Shown here one piece after another: positions 33,341 through 44,500 of a stretch of 64,000 nt of DNA (positions within the stretch are counted from its first letter, which is position 1; each line of letters starts with the position of its first letter). The DNA comes from Cercis canadensis (taxonomy: Eukaryota; Streptophyta; Magnoliopsida; Fabales; Fabaceae). Both the position numbers and the translations under genes were made by a program. The DNA lies in NCBI GenBank assembly GCA_003255065.1, contig QAOA01002889.1, positions 186,001 to 250,000 of the forward strand, read 5' to 3'. Under the pieces are notes generated by a model. It had not been told where the DNA came from and did no database searches. It saw only the letters and a program-made list of their open reading frames with translations.

Positions 33341-35746
33341 TCACAAAATCAACAATTTAACTGGTGGACAACCTTCTTGAGTTAGATGCTGCTGTACTTT
33401 CTCCCTCCCCATGCTGGTCCAGCTCTCACAAGCTTCTGAAACATGCCATTTACCATTCCCAATGTAAAGTCTTGGACGTGGGTCTATTGTCATTTTCTCA
33501 AGTGCAGTTGCATTCTTCAGAAGATAAACTGCAATTACAATCTCGCTCATGTAACCATGAATGCCAGATATCACTACTTCCTTGAGATGATTATGTGGGC
33601 AGCTGGGAAGCCACCTTACTCTCTTCAACTTTTCATCAATATAAACGTAGCTCCTTAGCTGCAATGTAGATCAATATTGTAATGAAAGAAAAAAATTTGA
33701 GATACCCAATTTCTGTTTCCTTGTTTAAGTTGAATGGATGCAACATTTTAATCTGTGATCTACCTTGCTTTATATGACTACCCGCTAATTGTGAGAGGTA
33801 TACATGCATATATCCACATAACATACCATGTGTGATCGATTTATTCATAAAGCTAAATCCAAAGATTATAGTTCAGAATTAAGAGTGGTCCATAATTTGT
33901 AGCAAGTCACGCAAGGGTATTAAGAATCACACAATTTCTGCAGATTTATACACAAAGGTAAATCCAAGAATTTTATATAGTTGAGGTATCCATTGTGACT
34001 TTTTAGGCCAATGTGAAACATGCAGCATTTAGGCCATTTGACAGTAGAAAGAAAGAAAGAGAAAAGGGAAAAAAAGAGGGAGGGGGTGGTTTGGGGAAGA
34101 AGCAGTTTGTTAAAAAAGAATGTAATATGATAAACTAACATGAAGCTCCAATCTTTGGAGTGTTGGANCATGTGTGATCGATTTATTCATAAAGCTAAAT
34201 CCAAAGATTATAGTTCAGAATTAAGAGTGGTCCATAATTTGTGGCCAGTCACGCAAGTGTATTAAGAATCACACAATTTCTGCAGATTTATGCACAAAGG
34301 TAAATCCAAGAATTTTATATAGTTGAAGTATCCATTGTGACTTTTTAGGCCAATGTGAAACATGCAGCATTTAGGCCATTTGACAGTAGAAAGAAAGAAA
34401 GAGAAAAGGGAAAAAAAGAGGGAGGGGGTGGTCTGGGGAAGAAGCAGTTTGTTAAAAAAGAATGTAATATGATAAACTAACATGAAGCTCCAATCTTTGG
34501 AGTGTTGGACATGCCTTCAGAACAGTTGCTATCCATGAGAGGTCCTGTTGGATTATGGCCACTTTTAGAATTATGAGATGTCTAAGATTAGGAAATAGTG
34601 GCAATTTCTTCTCTGTCATGAGCCCAGCCTGAAATTCAGAAATCCAAAAAAATTATCAAACATTAGCAGAATTTTATACTCAGTATGTAAAAAATACTAG
34701 TAATTAGTATTGGCAATTACCATGTAACAGTAAAAGTTGCATTCTAGGAACAAAGTTTGCAGCTGGGGAAGGTCAATAGGAAGCCTGAAAAGAGGCCAAA
34801 TCTCTCTATGACTCGCTGTCCAATCACTTAGATGACTGAAGACAGTTCTTAATCTCGGAGCATTACAGAACAAGAATTCAATACTGCACCCTTTGTACTC
34901 CAAAGTCTCAAGATTGATGCCCTTTAGCTCAATTACCTTCAGTTGCTGGCAATCATTAACATTCAAGTATTTGAGCTGCAGGCAAAAAGGATGCTCTATT
35001 TTCAAGTAATTCAAGTTAAGACATTTGGAGAAGCTTAACCATTCAAGATTATGACAATTACACAATAGATTCTGAATGTCTTTTGCGGAGACCAAATCTA
35101 CTTTCATGAGATCCAGAGTTGTGACTGTGCTGAAACAAGAAAAATTGGACCTATTTGGTGCAAGTATGCAATGTGCTAAACGCAGTCGCTTCAAAAATAA
35201 CATCAGCCCCCCTGCTGCCCCATTATGAATAAGAATATCACAAGGGAAAGCATAGAGCTCATCATTATTTGGAGCACTATAGTAGTTCTCCTCCAACAAA
35301 CAAAGGTCAATCTCTTCAACTTCTCTTGCAATAGCAAATCTAATCCAATGATCAAGATCATTACCATACCTGTTACGGCTAAATGTGAAACAAACCTTTA
35401 ACTTCTCAATCTTGTGATCTTCCCTCAATTGTGACAAGAAGTGGTTCACAGAACATATGAAGCTTATACTTCTTTTCATTATGATAATGTACCTTTCCAG
35501 GCCACTAATGTGATGCATACTTGAATGAGAATAATCTTTCCCCTCCAGCATATTGTCTGCATCAAATATGAGGTTGGTTGGAGTAGTCCAGAGGTACCTC
35601 CATCTAGTTGAGACCATACTAGTCCTGACAGCTTCTCTGGTCTTGAGTGATGATAAAATGTTGCTCAGGATGCTGTTGGGAAGCTGGCTTATGTAATCTT
35701 GATCATCTTCCATTATCCTTTCTCTCTTCTGTTGGTGATATCCCAT
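33341..35746 (-). CDS. F-box/LRR protein with FBD domain
   Basis: Intact three-exon gene: 35746-34721, 34628-34482, 33658-33341, all phase-0 introns with GT-AG borders. It encodes about 496 residues from MGYHQQ, or about 485 from MEDDQD; the second start fits the family better. Order: F-box (DYISQLPNSILSNILSSLKT), which would bind SKP1 in an SCF ubiquitin ligase; then irregular leucine-rich repeats for substrate binding (LRLAHCILA, VTTLDLMKVDL, LEWLSFSKC, LKYLNVNDC); then an FBD domain in exon 3 (LKEVVISGIHGYMSEI, ATALEKMTIDPR). The substrate is unknown. A TATA-like TTTATATAAAT lies at about 35821. Intron 2 contains an assembly duplication (33827-34509), so its true length is near 480 bp. FBD F-box genes evolve by frequent birth and loss, in line with the broken copy at 22.8-30.0 kb. 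Confidence 0.92.
33827..34509. repeat. Direct duplication around a single N (assembly artefact)
   Basis: 33827-34167 and 34169-34509 (341 bp each) are nearly identical with a few substitutions (AGCAAGTCACGCAAGGG versus GGCCAGTCACGCAAGTG), separated by one N at 34168. The unit carries the 3' end of F-box exon 2, so a partial extra exon appears at about 34140-34167. Confidence 0.87.
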
Positions 35747-35832
35747 AACATTACATTTTCTACTGAGTTTTCATGAATTTGAAAAAAAATTGGTAAAGGT
35801 GAACAGCCATGAAAGAAGGATTTATATAAATA

Positions 35833-38086
35833 ACTGAAGCTGTACTTCCAACGAATCTTCTGTCTTCATTCTAGACCAATCAACCAAGACATCTCAGACA
35901 CTAACTGGATATTGTGTATAGAAATCATCAAAACTATTGGCCGGCAAACTTTGTCATCAATATTAGTTATTATAATAGGTGATCATGCATGTGAGTATAT
36001 ATGTTCTTTGGTTTAAGCGCTATTTCATATACGACAAAAATTGATAGAATGTTGCCGATTAGGAAACATATAAACTTGAGTGTTTTTCTTCTTGGCTTGT
36101 TTCTCATTAGGAGCATTAAATGTTATTTGTGATGTTTCGTTGATAAGATGATCACGCATGTAGGTTCCACTGGATTTGCTTCCCTCTCAATCAATCTTCA
36201 CAGTTTGTCCTTTACAAGCAAACATTTAGAATAGCCTCTAAGCCAACGATGAGAATCAAGCTGACAACTGTATGAGAGGCCTATTCCCTTTACCCTTTGA
36301 ACTTTTGTACTACTTTGTAATTATAGTCAGAAATGGGTTTCTGTGAGCGGCTCCTGTCATTTTCTAATTTGTATAAAGTTTCAGGAAACTTTCATTGCAT
36401 TGACCACTAGCCTAAACCACTTAGTTGAACTCATCTCCAACACTAAATTTTTAGACCATACCTGTGATTCCTAAGCTCTCAATGGAAATGTGAGGATGGA
36501 GCAGTGACAGTATATGTTTAATATTATGTGAAGTATCTGGGAACTTTCAGGGTCTATTTAATAGGGAAGGTGAAATGAAGGGGATTGAAAATAGTAATGG
36601 TTTTATTTTTACAATATTGATAATTAGGAGAAATGGTGGAAAATAAAATAGAGGGCATCACCTTTTTAGTTGTCCCTTAATTTTTTATATATTTTTATGA
36701 GTTGTTAAACTCGTGAACTTATCTTAGAGTTAAGAAGAAGGTAATGATCTAACTGTAACAACAGCTCCGCACTTCTCATTAATGAGGAAAAGGTAGAGTT
36801 AAACCCTTACTAAAACTGAAGAGTTAATCAAGCCTGCTCCATACACTTCTCAACAAACCATATAAAATGTAGAGGTTATTTTATAATTGTCTTTGAGCTT
36901 GATAAAATAAGGAACTCTAACCAACCCCATTGGGTCATGATGTAGAACCATGTTTGTTTTTTACTAATATCAAATCACACTTGGGAGTTACTCAAATTAA
37001 ATACTTCATACTTACTTGGAGGAGTAGCTCCCAATGAAGTGCAACCATCTTTTGTCTGTTTTCTATGGCTTTATTTCAGCATTTTGCTGGCAAATGGTAA
37101 TGCCACCAACTAATCACAAGAGGCACTTAACAAAGGTAAGATCCATGGCGATGCAGCTGCAAACAAGTCTGAACCTAGACAAAATCATGGGCTATATTCA
37201 CTGTTCATGTCTTCATGACAATACCCCAAAAAAACCTATTGTTTTTCTTTCTTTTTTTAGTAACATGAGCATTTGGGACCTATGCTCAAACTCCTGTCAA
37301 CTTAAAACCACGTCGCATAAGAAATTGACTCTGTATGTATGCAATTTTTTGTTTTACAATGATATTGTTTTTTATTGAGTTAAATATGGATTCAATTATT
37401 TTCTATAATTTTTATTATTTTTTCAAACTTTTTTGGCTTCAATAACTTGACTCTAGATCCACCACTTGTTGAAACATGTTCTAATTCTACTTTTCGAGTA
37501 ATTAATCTATATTTGGCAAGAAAAAAAAATGAAGTGAGCTAAGTTAAATTTAAATTTTGTGGCACAATATAATTTATGAAATGTTATAAATAAATTTTGT
37601 GTTTATATCATTACTCTATTTTCTTTTTTTCTGCTTCTTTCTTGTTTTCACTTTATTTTCTTTTGGGAGAGCCTTTACGAATCAATGCCAAGCAAGGAGC
37701 ACCTACATTATATAGTGACCCAGAAAAGGGTTTCTGTTGACAGAAGATCGGTTATCAAGTTGAGAGATAGTGCAATCCAGTGTCTGCCCCACACTTCAAT
37801 ATTCCCTACCTTTGTGGAATACATATAAAAGTTTGTTACTATCAAAGTGGTGATAGTAGTTTTATATATCTGTGTGTGAGTGTGTGTATAGCAAATTTGA
37901 AAATCTACATAATGCATGCAATTAGCATGAAACGATAGCTTTCTAAACTTGGTTAGCATAATATATGGAAGATATGGTGAACATTAGGCCATAAAGATGA
38001 TAAGATCATATATGGAGATTGGAGAAGTTAATTCTGGCCACTCACCTCAGCCTTTATTCTTCAACCTTCACCTGACCAAGCACTCT
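35833..38086. other. Spacer between the F-box gene and MIR395 locus 7
   Basis: AT-rich sequence, with the F-box gene promoter at its left end. No supported gene. Open frames at 37.03-37.38 and 37.7-37.96 kb lack family motifs. A GTGTGTGAGTGTGTGT microsatellite lies near 37871. Confidence 0.5.
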
Positions 38087-38172
38087 GACCAGATTCAACT
38101 CATCAAGTGGTCCTCCAGCAGCGGTGTGGGCATCAACACCATCATAGGTGAAGGAAGTTCCACTATATAAAT
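38087..38172 (+). promoter_or_regulatory. Promoter elements of MIR395 locus 7
   Basis: GACCAGATTCAAC from 38087 and TATATAAAT at 38164-38172, about 53 nt before the hairpin. It is homologous to the locus 2 promoter (15511-15630), so loci 2 and 7 share ancestry. Confidence 0.7.
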
Positions 38173-38224
38173 GCTGAGCTTTCTGCTGATTTCTACAGCC
38201 TCATTATTGAAGCAAAAAATTGAA

Positions 38225-38353
38225 GGTCAGGTGCCCCCTAGAGTTCCTCTGATCACTTCATTGGCTTTCTTTACTTCAGAGTTCAGTGATCTCAAATGGG
38301 GTAACCCTAAAGCACCACTGAAGTGTTTGGGGGAACTCCCGGTGCCAGCTGAC
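38225..38353 (+). ncRNA. MIR395: MIR395 precursor, locus 7
   Basis: Plus-strand foldback with the canonical mature sequence at 38318-38338 (C, then TGAAGTGTTTGGGGGAACTC). The 5' arm CTAGAGTTCCTCTGATCACT (from about 38238) pairs with it, and the base GGTCAGGTGCC pairs with GGTGCCAGCTGAC. The loop is longer than in locus 2. It faces locus 8 tail to tail, with about 365 bp between the mature sites. Confidence 0.96.
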
Positions 38354-38690
38354 ATTAACTCCACGTAATGTGAGCAGTCATCAATAGTCTTGGAGACGTT
38401 AAATATAAGGTTTTTTTCTGATCTTTGACCTATAAATCTTTTTTATCAATGTAGGATTTAGAATTTTGAATCTCTGACTTTCTGCAAACTAACACAAAAT
38501 ACACTGAAGAAGGTGCAACTCTAAACATAATCAACACAAATAACCCTTTCAATGAACAAAATCAACGCCACAAAATAACGGAAAGGAAAAAAAAAAACAA
38601 AAAACAAAAATAACTCGAGCTCATGTGCATATGTAGAAGTAGTTTGTCTTCAATAGGAAGTTCCCAAAGCTTGTTGTTTGTAGCATGATC

Positions 38691-38783
38691 AGGTGGTACC
38701 AGGAAGTTCCCCCAAACACTTCAATAGGAAGAGCCTTCTAAAAATGGAGCATTTACTGAAGTGATGAGAACTGTGGGAGCACC
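38691..38783 (-). ncRNA. MIR395: MIR395 precursor, locus 8
   Basis: Minus-strand foldback. The mature arm is at 38704-38724: T, then TGAAGTGTTTGGGGGAACT, then T, so the last base is T instead of C. The opposite arm (minus sense CCCACAGTTCTCATCACTTC) pairs less well than at the other loci, with more mismatches. The loop is AT-rich. A short similar word, AATAGGAAGTTCCCAAAGC, lies just outside at 38652-38670 and may be a relic. Possibly a weaker or decaying locus. Confidence 0.88.
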
Positions 38784-38840
38784 AGACTTTGACCTATATT
38801 GCTTGATTATCAATTATGCAATGAAAGCTTCACTTATCAT

Positions 38841-38912
38841 ATTATAATATTGTGCTCAGTTAGATGACATATGAGAAGTGCAACCGTAAATACTAAATAG
38901 TGAACCTGGACG
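38841..38912 (-). promoter_or_regulatory. Promoter elements of MIR395 locus 8
   Basis: A weak minus-strand TATTATAAT box lies at about 38841-38849. CGTCCAGGTTCA on the minus strand is at 38901-38912. The distal CCTATCCTTTTCAGCTTTC block is at 38977-38995. The TATA box is poorer than at the other loci. Confidence 0.6.
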
Positions 38913-38995
38913 GAAATGCAGACTAAATAGATGATGAGAATGATAAGGCCAGGTGTCAAACTCATTTATTTTCAACCCTATCCTTTTCAGCTTTC

Positions 38996-39884
38996 TTCAT
39001 AACCGCCAAATGACTCGTACACAGAACCAGGTACACAAAAAAGCTTCATTATTGCACGTGGTAGTACTCTGAATTTTCTTTTTCTGAATAAGGTTACTTG
39101 CACTTTAATATTCTCCATAATTATATGCATTAGTTTAGACTTAGATAAATATATATATTAACGTGTATAATTATAAGCGAAAATAATGTGTAAATAACAT
39201 TATTTTTTTTTAGTATTTTCTTCCCAAGGCTAAATGCAACAATACTAATTTGGACCACAATTTTTTTTTGGGCACCTACAGTTAAAATTGGGAAGCTATG
39301 GATGGGTGCATCAACTTGCTAGAGTCTTGGGATCTCTTTTGAGTATGTGAATTCCAATATTGCACTTTGGTCATTCTGCTGCATATGGTTAGTTGAAACT
39401 TTTGTTGTTTGTCAGTGCATATGGAAATGATGAGCAACTTAGCGCTGGGTTCAATTTGAGTATAGCTTTTTGTGTGAAAAAATCAAGTGCAGAAGATCTT
39501 TTTTCCAATGAAAGAGGATCTTGTTGACCCTTCAATACATATTTTAAATGAAAATCAAAATACATACAACTCTAATTTTTGCAGGAAAGCAAAGGACAGG
39601 GCCCTTGTACCTTCAAGTCTCCTAGTAAATAGCAAAAGACGATGTTTTTAGAGTTTGGAGCAATGGACTTGCACGTAACTTCGGAGTTTTGCAAGCATGA
39701 CCAAATCTGCACGTAAACTGAATAAGCACAATCCATGGAGTTTTGCAAGATTGAGGCCACCAAAGCTGAAATCTTTGTAAAGAGGACACTCCATGTCGGC
39801 CTTGGAAAAGAAGAATTACGAGCATCAAAACGTAGAAGCTAAATGCCCTTAAACTGCTACTATATATATTTTTGAGTCAGAAGA
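38996..39884. other. Spacer between MIR395 locus 8 and the inverted repeat
   Basis: AT-rich with no supported gene. Short open frames at 39.57-39.83 kb have no family motif. Confidence 0.5.
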
Positions 39885-40885
39885 GGCCAACAGCAAGCTA
39901 TGGGCGAGGTGCTTCTACCCATTAAGGGATTAAACCTACTGGGACTCGGAAATTCTGATCAAAGTTCAGATTCTTGTAATATCGTATGATTAAGCACACA
40001 TGATCCTCTCAAATTCAAAATTCAGTTTTCTTTTAACACCAATATTTTCAGTGGTATGTTACTCCTTATGCTATGTTTAGATGGATGAAATAGATGAGGA
40101 AAAAATAACATTTTATTATGGGGAAGATTTTTAAGCAAGAGAAATTCATGGAGCGAAAAGGGAACCAATTCCATTCCGTCCCTTCTCATTATGATCCATT
40201 CCATTCCATTCCCCTTCAAACTCTCAAACATAGCATTAGACATTACCGTGCTTGGCTGTACTCAGCTAATAGGCAATGCGAGCTCACTTTAAATGCTTCC
40301 AAATGCTCGAGGAGCACATTCCATTTTCCAACATATTCAGGTCCAGTATCAAACTATGATTCCATAAGCTTTCTATACTTTTACATCCGGTAGCAGAATA
40401 TTACATGCATTCACAAAAGTGCTCTACTTGTAACATAACAGAATTTAAGTTTAATCTGAAAAGACTGTCAAATTTTAATGACATATAATTAAACAATTTT
40501 TAGGGCATTACAAGATCATAGCCAAGAACACCAGTTCATAACCTGAGATCCACAAATATACACCAATCAAAACAACCCTAGTGCCAAAAGTTAAAGAAAT
40601 TTGATATACCAGACTCTGATTACATGACAAAAGCTTCTTCTGTATCTATTATAGCCACACAAAAACAACCCTAGTGCCAAAAGTTTAAAAATGCTGGCTG
40701 CAATACAAGTCAATGTATTTTTCATTCCGAGTTTTTACCTCCTTAAAATATCCTTGTACTGAAAGATCCTGCAAAATCACCTTCTCCACTGAGGTTGGAT
40801 AATCTTATCTGAAAATGATAATATCCACATAACACAGTTAGAATGAGGAAAGAACACAGTTGAGTTCCAATCAGAGTTCACTAAC
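39885..40885 (-). repeat. Right arm of a 1-kb inverted repeat
   Basis: Inverted copy of about 23105-24115. It carries the same MITE and a small internal duplication (ACAACCCTAGTGCCAAAAGT near 40574 and again near 40664). The two arms lie about 15.8 kb apart, with MIR395 loci 5-8 and the F-box gene between them. Confidence 0.75.
40069..40235. mobile_element. Second copy of the TAA-flanked MITE
   Basis: About 167 bp with terminal TGCTATGTTT...AAACATAGCA, flanked by TTA on this strand (40066-40068 and 40236-40238). It is inverted relative to 23756-23921, consistent with duplication of the larger segment. Confidence 0.75.
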
Positions 40886-41581
40886 AATGTAAAAAGTCCA
40901 CACCAAGCAGAAATTAATAATATAGCTCACACTTTCAAATCACGAGTATCAATAATCCAGTACTGAAAAGGGATAGATGAAGAGACACACTACTCTCTTG
41001 TATACCATACAAAATCACATTCTTCAGAAGAAAATTTTCATTTTGACAAAAGAAGAAAAACTATTCCTCAAGACTCAGTAGAAATAATCATATATGACAA
41101 AGAAACAGAATTCTCCTACATGGTACATATCAAGTGAGAAGAGTGTTAACTATATGAAGTAAGGAGAGAAAATCTCGACCATTGGATTTTACATGGAGGT
41201 CAGGATGTAAACCGCACCAAAAAGTCAGATGACTTGGTCTTTTAATCCTTTTAGTGGTTTTCTAATCCTGGTAATTCATACAAGATCCAGTGGTCAGGGA
41301 TTCGCTCCTTTTGCCTCTCATAGTGAACATTCCTCTCAATTTGATGTGTCATAGATACAGATAACCAAAACTGATGACCAGATCCACATATAAAAACGAA
41401 TAGTGAGCAACTGAGCATGCATTTCAGCATGTGGATGTTTTTGACTTTGGATATAACTGTATTCCAAAGGCATGATGCCTATCATAATCATTCCAAAAAA
41501 TTACATAAAATTTAAACCAGAGGTTCAACCAATATGTAAATGAAAAAGTATAAATAAAGTGCAAAATCCAGAAATTCTTAC
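40886..41581. other. Region 3' of the IQD gene
   Basis: It should contain the last small coding exon and 3' UTR of the IQD gene, because exon 5 ends in phase 1 at a GT donor (41581). I could not identify that exon with confidence; a short candidate begins near 41321 on the minus strand. Nothing else is recognised. Confidence 0.45.
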
Positions 41582-44500
41582 CAGTCCCATCCCTTGAGGA
41601 TGACAGAGATCTGTCAGTCCTTATCACTCCTCTACTGCTCATGGCTACCAGTCTCTCTGCTCGTGGAGAAAATGAACCTAACTTGCCATTCATTGAAGAC
41701 GAAAGTGAATGCCGCCTGATTATACCAATTTTGTCTATCAAGTCACTAGCACACCTTGGCGAGCCTTGCGCTCTTAGCTTAGCTTTTGCAGATTCAGTAG
41801 GCGCCATATAGCTGGGCAGGCTTGGAGAGTTATGCACCCCATTATCTCGGTCATCAAACTTTCCAGGCAATGAAGCTCTTCTCAGGCTGCTCTTAGGTTT
41901 AACATTGCTAACATAATTGTCCCCACAGTTCAAGTCCTCACTGGTTCCTTGAATACCATCATCTGTACCATTGTTCAGACTAGTCTGCAAGTTAGCCATA
42001 GGATTATCATGTAACTCATTATCATTCTCATTTTCTGCTCGCTTTCCAATACTTTTTTCAAGATCAGACGTTTTTGATTTTGACCCTGCCATATCTTTCA
42101 TTTTCTCTGCAGAAGCACTTGGGTCCTGCTCTGCAACATCAGTAACAGTATGACCTGAAACTTTTCTTGTAATGTGTTTTCTTTTCTCACTAGAGACCTC
42201 AGATCTATCTGAAACATTCTGCAGGGAAGTTCTTTTAAAATTATTTTTCTCAATTTCCTTTGGTGAATTTTCCTGTGCAGGTTGCAATGTGTGGCTTGAA
42301 ACCTTTTTTGGATGTCGTTTATATTTGTTAGAATCTGAGAATGAACCATTTTCAATTTTCACTTTAGAAACTTTCCGTGCATTTCTTTTTGCTTGACCCT
42401 CATCCTTTTCAACTGTTTGACAACTGCCCTTTTTTTCATCAGACACCAAGTCAAGTTTCTTCTTTGATTCAGGAAGAGGTGCCCAAAAGTGTGACCTTGT
42501 CCAGCGGTCAAGCCACTCCCAGGCCAAGTTAGGTTCTCCAGGATCATAGTTGAGATGTAGAGGAAGTGAAGAGGATGACGAAGCCAGAAGCTGAAAGTGA
42601 TAGAAGTATTATGAAACAAGCTTAACTAGTCAGCTTCACAACAATAGATGAGAAAAGGGAATAAGAAGAGGTCAAACGTTCCCAGCCTTCATTGTGCCAC
42701 ACATTTATAAATCATGTTAGTAAAAGGATGTTTGAAGTTTATTAGTGACCTATAAAAAGCATAATTACCAACTTACAATCAACACTTATAAGATGAGGTT
42801 CAACTACCAAAATTTACTGCAGCCACACATCCACAATGTATGGAAAAGAGGCACTTTGGAAATACAATGGCTTTTATAAGATGAAAGGGAAAAAAATTTG
42901 AACTGAAGCATATAGTGAACATGAAATGTGGTGTAAAACAAGATCATGAACTTGGCAACATCAGAAAAAGAAAACCTCTGTAGACATCAATCATATAGAA
43001 TACTGTCCCTGAGAGAAATTAAGAAGCCCAAATATTGAGCATAATTTATTCATATTTAAGCAACATGCACCATTTTAAAGAACTAAAAACTTAGCCCTAT
43101 ACTAGGTGCAACTGAAGAACACCAAGTCGGCAATGAGTCAAAGGAAGAAATCCTCCATGTAAAGCAAAGATATATTTGATAATGAACATCTAGCTTAAAG
43201 GAGCTGAAAATAGTTAAATTTCAGGTCTTAAAAGTACCTACAAGAACTATATAAGGCATTACATGAGCTGTTCTTACCTTGTGAACAAAGACACTTTCTG
43301 ACAGCTTCTCTACCTGTGTAGGTGTAACTACTCTAATAGAATTTGAATATTTAGTACCCTGACCAAAAATATGTTGGAGGAGCAGTTAGTGGAGTAATAG
43401 AGGGGAAGGGAGATGCTAATTGATGACATTTGATTTTTTATAAATGCTATGAAATTGAAATATGTACTATAAATAAGGAGAATGTACCAATTCTGACACA
43501 AAACAACTTGTCATATTAATTAACGAGAAACCTCTAACAGTCCACTTAGAAGGTAAGGGAGAATAACCCACAGATCATTGCATTCATTGAATTAGTTCAA
43601 GAAATTTACCTTACAAATTGTATGGACAGCAAGCCCAATTTCAGAACGCCTAACCTTGTAACCACGAGCCAATGCTTGAAACTTAACTATTCCCTTCACA
43701 CAGTACAAAGTAGAAACAGCTTGTCTTTTAACCAAGTGAGCACGAATAAGAGCTTGCAGTCTTGTGATACCTTTAAGCGTTCGAAATGCTCGACGAGCCT
43801 TCAAATAAGTTATGGAATAACTTCATGCATTAATTAATCATACAATATTTCCATATATATCAATTTCCAATAACTCAAGACTCACGCATGACAGTGAATA
43901 AATAAAGAATCAATGGATACACCAATTGCATGATCAAATATATTATGGGTGAAAACTAAAAAAGAATGCAATGATTAAATGTTGGATAAATAAGGAAATA
44001 ACCACTTTCTGTGATGGAATAATTATATCTCTTCTTTAAAAAATATCTTATTTATCAACATTTCTGCAATGCATGTATATGTGGAATTCCCAGAGTATTA
44101 GTGTCAGCTAAAAGGCTATATTAACAAAAATAATTTAAAAATTCCAACAAACCAAAGTTTCATGCATCATTTATCAAGGTGGAGTACTTTCATAATTCCT
44201 TGGATTATGAACACCCATTTCCTACCAGAGTCTCTATACTCAACCTTACAGTAAGAAGCTACATGCTAATTTCCAAAGGGCACATGTACAAGTAAGACGC
44301 TTGTCTGTGCCTATATACATAACAATCTCTACAATCTTTATCAAACTCCTTAGATTGAAGAAAGAAAAAGTACAGATGCATAGAAGAAACAATAGTACAA
44401 AGGCCTTTAAAAATTAAAAGACACCACAGCTTATATAGCTATCATGATTCCAATACATTTTATGGCATACGGAAACAACCAATTTATACATAAAATTTCT

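Noticed and set aside
38652-38670. Extra miR395-like word next to locus 8
   Set aside because: Only part of the mature sequence matches and no hairpin partner is seen.
41300-41380. Candidate last exon of the IQD gene
   Set aside because: A frame in the right phase starts after an AG, but the translation has no IQD C-terminal signature, so it was not included in the gene.
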